The position numbers were made by a program, and so were the translations under genes. Positions 50,578 to 58,815 of a DNA stretch of 64,000 nt are shown here, in pieces. The DNA is taken from the NCBI RefSeq assembly GCF_019578655.1, contig NC_063264.1:18526429-18590428 (forward strand), in the 5' to 3' direction. Source of the stretch: Ricinus communis. Lineage: Eukaryota; Streptophyta; Magnoliopsida; Malpighiales; Euphorbiaceae. The notes under the pieces were generated by a model that was not told where the DNA came from, did not search any database, and saw nothing but the letters and a program-made list of their open reading frames with translations. Positions within the stretch are counted from its first letter, which is position 1; the number at the start of each line of letters is the position of its first letter.

Positions 50578-52066
50578 TAGGAGTCTGCTAATGGCGTATC
50601 CTCACTGCTTGGACTTGTTTGAAGATGAGGAGCAGGGGGCTGCGGTGGATCAGGGTCTGTGAAGCAGCCTGCCAGATCGAACTCCATCTCGTCAATGAGC
50701 CGCTGATTTTGTGCTCTAGCGTCCATCAATTTTTTTCATCTGCTCCACTAAGAAGTCTGTCTGGGTGGCCTGCCTCTCCAACCTATTCATAAGCTGCTAA
50801 AGCGCGGTGTTCATTCTACCAAGCTGTGCCCTAGTCTCCTCTTGAAACTGCGCAAATTGAGTATGGTGCTGCTGCTGTAGATTGCAGACTCGATCTAGTC
50901 ATTCAGCCAAAGCACTAATCTGAGCACTCGATGTCCCTGCAGAATAAGAGGATGAGGTTCTAGATGGAGGCATAAAAACTCTAGCTGGGTTGGGAATCCT
51001 AACATCCGAGATCCCAGCCGACGATGCCTCTCTAGCCTCCCTGACTATTATCTTCATAAGCCTATACTCTATACCATGTGGGTGTCTAGTAGCTGTGATC
51101 ATCTGCATGTTGATCATCTGTCTAATCCCTAGTAGTGTCATGTCACCAATATTTGAAAGCTCTGACAGACAATCGTCCAATACATCTAGTCTCTTGGCTA
51201 ACCTAGTCACGTACAGGCCAAAAAAATAATGCATCTTCTTCTGGGCATCTACTATAAATGGTCGGACTTGACGAGCCAACAAATATCCCAAGTCCAACTT
51301 CTTCTGATGTTGCATAGCCCAGAGGATGAAGACATCAGTATGTGTTACCACTCCAAAACTATCTTCTCTGCCTGTAATGGTGTAAGCTAATAGGGTATAG
51401 AGATAGCGGAGATGATTCGGAAGGCTAGATGCCTTAGACCTACTTGGGTAGTACGTTTCTAGCCTAAGTACCAATGAGTCCTACATGGTGTCGTAGGATA
51501 TTAGGTTGATGTAGAGGCATCCTTAATACTCCTCCTCTGAGAGCTCCTGCTCAGTCCATAATCCCAAATGCATGCCGAATTGTGGGACTGACATTGAGAA
51601 CTCCCTTCCCCCAAGTCTGAAATAAACCGATTGTCGATGCCGCCAGGATCTGTCAGAGGAAGAAGGTGTTGAGGAACTCAATTGTAAGCTCACGGTAGGT
51701 TGGCTGAATGATGTCAAAGAATCGCGCATATAGTAGAGTCTCGAACAGAGTGCACACATCCTGAACCAATCACACTCTTTCTAGGGATACGAAGTCGATG
51801 CAACGACCCGCCATCACTTGCTTCCATCTCATGACTTGGAACTGACTCTCATTTTCTGCATTAGGGAATGTCCATAATGGATGACGACCAGATGCAGGTG
51901 GGTTCACAGCTGGTGCTCTTTGAGCTCGGACTAGTTGCTATTGCGGTGCTGAGGCTGGTGCTGGTGCTGGTGCTGGTGCTGTGGAGGAAGATGTTCCTTC
52001 GCCACGTGATCGCTTGCCTGTAGGGACGCGTTTGGCTTGCTTCCTATAGGATTGATCGCGGTCCAT
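50578..52066 (-). pseudogene. ATHILA ORF-1-like (env-position) pseudogene
   Basis: The likely start is the ATG at 52066 (MDRDQSYRKQAKRVPTGKR), followed by an Ala-Pro repeat from a TGGTGC microsatellite (about 51951-51981), then a plant-specific domain. Open pieces are 51523-51759 (YFRLGGREFSMSVPQFG) and 50899-51474 (NHLRYLYTLLAYTITGRED, TRLAKRLDVLDDCLSEL). A Gln-rich helical tail follows to a stop at 50578. In-frame stops (near 51943, 51776 and 50898) and at least two frameshifts inactivate it. The (F/Y)xLGGREFSMS signature matches the ATHILA ORF-1 family (PF03078) from memory. Its place between pol and 3' LTR is where Athila elements carry their env-like gene. Function is unproven. Confidence 0.75.
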
Positions 52067-52420
52067 CAAATTAACTGATGCAATGAATCATTAGTTATTC
52101 GTACAAGAAATCAAGTTAATAAAAATCCTACTGAAAATTGGACAGCATAATAGTTATGATTCGACTAATAGAAAACTTTAGACTTAACAAAAGACTAAAG
52201 TCTCAATCTCCTGCATAAACTAATTAACCGATACATTCCAACCTACTTTATCATGCACCAACTAACGCAACTTTATTCTAGAAATTATTCATAATAGAAT
52301 GCCATAAACAAACTTCATTTCTGCAAACCCCACACTTATCATTTTCATAATCAACTTCACAGCAAACATAACAACTAATGTAAAATAAATCTAATTAAGG
52401 CAATATTAAAGCAGTGTAAC

Positions 52421-52728
52421 TGATGTAGATGATTCTATGCATATTTATTGATTGTTTATCAATCGTTTATTCATGTATTTGAGTCATATTTATTCCTGTT
52501 TGATCGCATTTTGGTATGTTTCTAAGATTTTTAGGTTTTCGGACTCATTGATGAGAAATTGATTAATTTTCGAGCAGAAACCAAGCTATATGGATGATTT
52601 ACGCATATTAGATGTTTGTCTGAGTCGATTCCTTGATTAGCGCGCAATTTGAGGCCTTCGCACGAGCAATTACACGGCCATGTACATTTGCACGGGCCAT
52701 GGCACGGGCAAGGGCACTTCTGCCTATA
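52421..52728 (+). repeat. Element C 5' LTR fragment
   Basis: Starts TGATGTAGATGATTCTATGC and aligns with 54700-55044 (same order, GTGTTTATCAATCGTTTATTC-like segment, CACGG words, CTATAAGTA). Similarity ends just after the CTATAAGTA core at about 52720. The rest of the 5' LTR is deleted. Confidence 0.85.
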
Positions 52729-54660
52729 AGTAATTGCAAGTTTGTTTTTGACAGGTTATTTAGCCGGAATTCGGAGTGGATGAATGGACATCCCAAATCG
52801 GTGCAGAGAGCACCTCCTTGGTCATCTACCACAAACATCGGACCTTCTCATTGCGCTTATATGCCTCGAGCCCCAACTTACTTTGAGCCCACCTTCCCAA
52901 TTTGCCCGCGATGCAAGAATGCGGTTGCAGAGTCCAGCTAGACGACTCGAATAAAAAGAAGCGCCGTCGGGAGGCATTCCCGAATCTATTTATGCTTTTT
53001 GAATTTTTGGACATCTTTTTATTTATGTAGTTATTTTCTTTAGTTAGATACTTCAGTTTTTTTTAGTTTGTTTTATTTTGAGGAGATTTTATTTTATTGA
53101 ACCTTTTACTAGATGTTGCTTGGGATGTGTTTATTCTTGAGTTTTGTAGGAGTTAGCTTACTCGATGCTCATATGTAATTTTGAGGACTAACATATTTTG
53201 GAGTGTTAAAGCACATATTAAGGGCAGTATCTAGTAGACTTTCTAGCTTTTATCTCTTTCTATTGTCTTGTTTTTCTTTTAGTTTTCCTGTTTTTTTTGT
53301 GGACTCCCATAATTTGCTTCTTTGTGCGTAATTTATTTCTTTTTAGAGTGCCTACCTTGTTCACACTGAGGACAGTGTTTTTCTCAAGTGTGGAGTAGGT
53401 ACCTTATTTTTGTGCAGGTACCAATTTTGTTTTTGTTGTTTTTATCTTGCTTTCATTTCCCTTATTGATTGAGTCCATTCATTGTTACTGTCCTTATCTT
53501 GAGTTTTTCTTTAATCAAGTAGTTGATAATTTTTCTGTTTTGAATGGATACCAGTATAGCTTTTTATCGAATCTTATTAAAAGAAGGCAATGAACGAATC
53601 TCTTAATTTTACTTTATCTCGGATATAGAACACTGTTAATATTGATGCTTATTAGATTGTTTAATTGTTTAAACTTTGGTTTGAGAATTCATGCAATTTT
53701 ATCCCACTCAAATGGTAAGGCTTTTATGCTCATTCTGTTTTTGATTAGTGAGCATTGTGCAGAATTTTTGCTTCTAGAACTTGCTTTGTGATGACTTTTG
53801 AGATTACATGAATTTTTGATAGTCATGAGATGATTTGGGCACTTAGGAATTACATAATTTGGCCAAAAGCCTAACCTTGTTTTTCCCTTAGTGAACCCAT
53901 TTTGAGCCTTAGCCTTTTACTTTCATTGTAATTTACCTCTGACACTCATTTTATCACTTCTATTCATTCTACCATTATTGCTGGAAATTATGTACGTTTA
54001 TGCTGCATTTCATTTTGGATCAATTTGTATATACTCACTAAGTTACTAGATTTTTCGTAGATGGTACATATCATTTGACTACTTTGATTGAGCATTGTAT
54101 TACTTCATCCTACGTTATCTGTTGTTGCAGGATTAAAAAAATAATAATTTCGAGCATCATCTTATTATTAGAGCAACTTAGTGTTCAATTTTAGTACAAC
54201 ATTTGATCCTTGGCTATATTCTTTACCTGCAGAATTTTCCAGCAACTTTCAGCTCACTTTCCATATTTCTCCGTACCCTACCTTAACCCCATTACAACCT
54301 GGCTCAAGACCCTTTGATCATGTTTATTGACTATTTCACAGTGGTGGAAATCGGATCTATAAGCAAGCTTATGGTAAGCACCTTTTATTGTACTTTTGCG
54401 TTGAGAGCTTGATGGTATTCTTTCACTTATATACACTTGTGTGTTTTGAGTGACATCTTGTAAGGCATGGTTCTCTCAGTTTCGAAGGTTTATCATTTTA
54501 ATTTTAGCATCTTTATTAACTTTGTTCTCTGTCTTAAGGACTTAGTGATTTGGGGATTTTAAGGAAATTCGTCACGGAGTTTTGAGACTTGTTTTGAGCT
54601 AACCTCCTGCAAAGTATTTGATTGAGTTATTTGGTATATGTTTCAGGAGTGAGTTGTTGA
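52729..54660 (+). other. Element C internal 3' region
   Basis: 52729-52941 contains an open frame ending ICPRCKNAVAESS, perhaps the tail of an element ORF (not recognised). It is followed by the block AAAAGAAGCGCCGTCGGGAG, homologous to element A at 39782-39812. After that it is non-coding: internal hairpin ACACTGAGGACAGTGT (53363-53378) with TCAAGTGTGGAGTA (53384-53397), block ACCCCATTACAACCT (about 54287-54301) and palindrome ATAAGC-AA-GCTTAT (54359-54372). Confidence 0.65.
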
Positions 54661-54699
54661 TTGCTTGAGGACAAGCAAACGCTTAAGTGTGGGGTATTT
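54661..54699 (+). promoter_or_regulatory. Element C 3' PPT with stem-loop
   Basis: Hairpin TTGCTTGAGGACAAGCAA (54661-54678), then GCTTAAGTGTGGGGTATTT directly before the LTR start at 54700. Probable plus-strand primer site, with the same arrangement as in A, B and D. Confidence 0.75.
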
Positions 54700-56041
54700 T
54701 GATGTAGATGATTATATGCATATTTATTGATTGTTTATCAGTCGTTTATTCGTGTATTTGAGTCATATTTATTCCTCTTTGATCGCACTTTGTTATGTTT
54801 CTAAGTTTTTCAGGTTTTCAGACTCATTGATGGGAAATTGATTGATTTTCGGGCAGAAAAAAGCTATATGGATGATTTACACATATTAGATGTTTGTCTG
54901 AGTCGATTCCTTGATTAGTGCACACCGAGGCCTTCAGACGGGCATCTGCACGCACTGCTGCACAGGCCATGCTTATGATTGGCACCGCCCTGACAGCCGC
55001 TGCACGGCCATGGCACGCCAGCTAGGCACTTCCGCCTATAAGTAGGTGCACGTAAAATGAGATGATTTCTAGACTTCTCTACGGCGCGACCCTCACTTCT
55101 ACACCTCTGTTCTAGACATTTTGGGAGATCAACATCGTTAAAGAGGATTGATTTGGGAGATTCAAGCAAAGATTGAAGGTTCTAGACGATTGATCGAGAC
55201 ATCCAAGATCCACACTTGAGGCTGGTTTCAGAATTGGCACTTGCGACATTTCCACTCCGATTCGAGAGAAGAGTGGTTACATGTTCCATTTCCTTTTCTG
55301 TTATTTATTTTCTTTTGTATTTATTTCTTTCATTATGAGTAGCTAGGGCTGCCGAACCCATTGGGGCTCACCTTTGTTGATGGATTGTGCTTAACTCTTA
55401 GATTTTTATTTGCCATTCTTGTAATCTTCTTACTGTTTAGTAATAAAGTTTGATTCAGTTAATTTGAGACGTTGAATTAATTGTCTTTTGGGTTGTTTCT
55501 TGACGTTGAGAAATGCTTGTTACAACTGGAAATTAAATAGTAAGAACTGGTAGTTAACACTTAGAGATAAGGTTAATTCACTAGCCGGATTAAGAATTAA
55601 CAACTCTTAATAGATCTAAATCACGGTTAATGCTAATCTGTAATAATATGATAGAAAGAGATTCCATTAGGTTAGTGAAGGTTTAGGAATTTGGTGAGCG
55701 AGAGAGAGGAGCTGAGTTCGATTCAGGATTTAGGCACGGGTAGCAAGATTGGTAGTTTATAAAATCAACCTTAGAATTCCATCATTTAGGTTCCCTTTGG
55801 GTTTGCTTCTTTGTTACGGTTATCTTTCTATTGTCAGTTGATATTGTTCCTTTATTTGCATTCATAAGCATTAGTTAATTAATTTAGACTTCTCACACCT
55901 TATTTCAGACTAGATAACATAGCGAACAGTAGTAACTTTAGGTTCACCCGATCTCTAGGGATACGACCTTGATACTCACTAGTGCTAGACCGCATCGATA
56001 GGTTCACTGCCTTAGGTGTAGGTTGCATCAGTAGCCCATCA
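54700..56041 (+). repeat. Element C 3' LTR
   Basis: TGATGTAGATGAT to AGTAGCCCATCA, 1342 bp. A TATA-like core CTATAAGTA is at 55036-55044, just after a CACGG/GGCC-rich stretch (54960-55020). The downstream part (55300-56041) closely follows the element B LTR, including CACTTAGAGATAAGG, ATTAAGAATTAACAA and GCATCGATAGGTTCACTGCC. Confidence 0.9.
55034..55046 (+). promoter_or_regulatory. Putative TATA core of element C LTR
   Basis: GCCTATAAGTAG in the 3' LTR, also kept in the 5' LTR fragment (about 52719). It lies just downstream of the CACGG-rich U3, where an LTR promoter is expected. No transcript evidence. Confidence 0.5.
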
Positions 56042-56046
56042 GTAAC

Positions 56047-56839
56047 AACATAAAACTACCAAAACATACTAGCACGTCCTAAATAAAGTATATGCATAAA
56101 AGAAAAACTAAAAACAAATAAAAGCGAAAAGTGAAGAGACTTGGCATTGCCGAGAAAGTTAATAAGGATGAGAGAAATAGAAGAAAACCACACCTTGGTG
56201 CTTTATAAAAGGGGTAGTAAAATTTTTTGGAAGCCTCCTTTTCATAGGCACGGGTTAGCAGTACGAGATCAAGACGACCAGACTCCTACCGTACGAGCCT
56301 TTATGCTTCAATGGTGCACTAATTTGGAACGGATGGGGGCACGGCCATGCTGGTCGTGTTGCCGCCCGTGATGCCTTCGGAAGCCGTGATGAATGGCTGA
56401 AATCCCCCAAGTCTTCATGTGTCTTTCATCACGGGCTTGACTCAGGCCGTGCTGATGGGCACGACCTGGTGTTGTAGCCCATGATAGCCACGGAAACCGT
56501 GGTGAATGGGGAGGTTTCCGGGCTTTCCTTTGCCATCTCGGGTCGTCGAACTCCCTACCTGCAATTGACATATATACCCACAATTTTAGGCCATTCTTGT
56601 CAAACGGAAAAGTCCATTCTTGTCGATTGCAAAAGTCTGACTTAAGTTAAAAACCCTAAATTCATACAACTACGTTAATTACCAAGTAAGTGTTCTAATC
56701 ACTATCAAGCAAACTAAAATGAATAAAGTCAAAAGAAAATAACAAAATAACAAAAACTAACAAAAGCATGAAAGTATAACCAAAGTCGAATGTACAAAAG
56801 TGCTTATTTTTGTTGAGTCTTAAGCTTGACTCATTCGGA
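56047..56839 (-). other. Element B spacer between pol and the env-position ORF
   Basis: No credible ORF. 56330-56540 is rich in CACGGCC, GGCCGTG and CGTGATG words and includes GCCACGGAAACCGTGGTG. These resemble the U3 parts of the family's LTRs (compare CTACGGAAACCGTG at 37664 and 42385). The remainder, 56580-56830, is A-rich. Confidence 0.6.
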
Positions 56840-58815
56840 TCAACCCTCCTGTGCATATAAAGCCAGGTCAACTAGTTGCTCACCATCCAACGAGTTACCA
56901 TGGTAAAGCTTCAACCGACAGCCATTTACTTTAAAATCTCCCTTCTCGGGATGATGCAACTCCACTACTCCATATGGAAAGACCTGTCTGACCTGAAATG
57001 GTCCAAACCACCGACTTTGCAGCTTTCCAGGAAACGGATGAAGGTAAGAGTTGTATAGCAACACTCGATCCCCAATTTGAAACTCCTTATACGTATGAAT
57101 CCTTTGATCATACCATTTCTTCATCCTTGCTTTGTAAGTTAACGAGTTTTCATACGCCTGATGGCGCCACTCATCTAGCTTACCCAGCTGCCACTGTCGC
57201 TTCTTACTTGCAGAATCAATATCAAAGTTACAAGTCCTAAGGGCCCAAAGTGCCCTATGCTCTAACTCAAAAGGCAAATGACATGACTTTCCATAAACAA
57301 GGCGATAGGGCATAAAACCTATAGATGTCCTAAAAGTAGTCCTAAACGCCCACAATGCATCATCCAACTTAAGAGCCCAATCTTTCCTACTGGTACTAAT
57401 GGTTCTCTCTAAAATACACTTAATACCCCTATTAGTTACCTCAACCTGACTACTAGTCTGGGGGTGATAGGGAGTAGAGAACCGCTGAGTAACCCCTACC
57501 GCTTAAGTACCTTCTCTAATTGGGCATTGCAAAAATGTGTTCCTCTATCACTAATAAGCGGCCTAGGTGTGCCAAACCTAGCAAACAATCGCTTAAGGAA
57601 CCTACAAACAACCCTGGCATCATCAGTGGCCACAGCCTGAGCTTCCGGCCACTTAGAGAAGTATTCAACAGTAACCAAAATATTCTTATTACCATATGAA
57701 GAGGGAAAGGGTCCCATGAAGTCGATGCCCCAAACATCAAAAATCTCAACAACTTGCATACTAGTTTGGGGCATCTCATCATGAGAAGAAATATTACCTA
57801 CCCGCTGATAAGCATCACAAACCTGAATGAATTTCCGTGTGTCTTGGAAGAGCATAGGCCAATAGAATCCTGCCTCTAACACCTTCCTTGCTGTATGGTT
57901 TGCTACTTGATGACCTCTAGTGGGTCCCTCATGGCAGTGCTTCAATATTTGGAGGGTCTATTCGCCATAAATACAACAGTGAATCACCTGATTTGCACAC
58001 ACTCTAAACAGAAAGGGGTCTTCCCAAATGTAGTATTTCAAATCAGCAAAGAATTTCTGCTTTTGCTGATAAGTCATACCCTTTGGTAGAACCCTAGCAA
58101 CCAAATAGTTGGCATAATCTAAAAATCAGGGAGTATCAGTATATACCTGAGTGACATATAAATGCTCCTCTAGAAATCGATCGTCTATGGCCATCTCATC
58201 AAGTGCATCCAAGTGAGGATTCTCCAATCTCGATAAATGGTCCACTGCCAGATTCTCCGTGCCCTTCTTATCCTTGATCTCGACATCAAATTCCTGCAAC
58301 AAAAGAATCCACTAAATCAATCTCGGTTTTGCATCATTTTTTAGGATTAAGTACCTGAATGTCGAGTGGTCCGTGAAGACAATGGTCTTGGAGAAATGAG
58401 GTACGATCTAAACTTGTCGAAGGCGTAAACAACAGCCAACAACTCCTTCTCCGTGGTGGTGTAGTGCTCCTGGGCTCCTGTCAAAATCTTGCTAGCATAA
58501 TAAATGGGTTGGAACTTCTTTCAATCCTATGTCCAAGCATATCTCAAACTCAGATAATCACTAGCATCGCACATCACCAGGTAGCCCCCAATCAGTGAAA
58601 CCATGATCGGGCCGTAGTCAGTTTTTAAGTAACTCAAAAGCGAGCCAAGCATGCATCATTAGAAACAAAAGGTACATCCTTAACTAACAACCGAGTAAGA
58701 GGCCTAGCAATCTTAGAGAAATCTCTAATAAATCTCCTATAAAACCCCTGCATGGCCTAGAAAACTCCTAACTACCTTAATGTGAACTAGAAGGAGGTAA
58801 CTTTCAAGGCCCTCC
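56840..58815 (-). pseudogene. Athila-like pol pseudogene: RT end, RNase H, integrase
   Basis: In coding order: RT tail (FYRRFIRDFSKIARPLTRLL, about 58690-58750); RNase H (HYTTTEKELLAVVYAF about 58450, then [20 protein letters not shown] about 58230); zinc region (ARKVLEAGFYWPMLFQDTRK, 57850-57945); integrase core (57370-57945: WGIDFMGPFPSS, ISDRGTHFCN, QTSSQVEVTNRG, giving D, D and E). Last is the C-terminal domain (56840-57367: FRTSIGFMPYRLVYGKSCHL, LHPFPGKLQSRWFGPFQV). It is broken by frameshifts near 57496 and 57950 and several stops. Upstream RT, protease and gag are lost at the junction with element E. The family assignment rests on the characteristic integrase C-terminus. Confidence 0.88.

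Larger units (their letters stand above)
52421..56041 (+). mobile_element. Element C: deletion derivative of an Athila-like element
   Basis: It inserted into element B between pol and the env-position ORF. The 5-bp duplication GTAAC flanks it perfectly (52416-52420 and 56042-56046). It holds a truncated 5' LTR (52421 to about 52728), about 2 kb of internal 3' sequence and a full 3' LTR (54700-56041). No pol, gag or PBS remains. The 3' LTR end matches element B. The internal 3' UTR has the shared conserved blocks, so it is the same family with a different U3. Confidence 0.92.
45984..58815 (-). mobile_element. Element B: Athila-like LTR retrotransposon, 5'-truncated, with nested insertions
   Basis: Minus strand, in order: RT end, RNase H and integrase (56840-58815); a spacer (56047-56839); interruption by element C (52421-56041, TSD GTAAC); sequence upstream of the env-position ORF (52067-52415, nothing recognised); an ATHILA ORF-1-like pseudogene (50578-52066); 3' UTR (48934-50577); 3' LTR (45984-48933, split by a solo LTR). 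The 5' LTR, PBS, gag and the first part of pol are absent. Pol breaks at about 58815 against element E. The layout gag-pol-env-like fits Athila. Confidence 0.85.

Noticed and set aside
52633..52941. 102-codon ORF considered as a gene
   Set aside because: Its first third is the U3 of element C's LTR fragment. Only the end (ICPRCKNAVAESS) could be a real protein tail, and it has no intact start.
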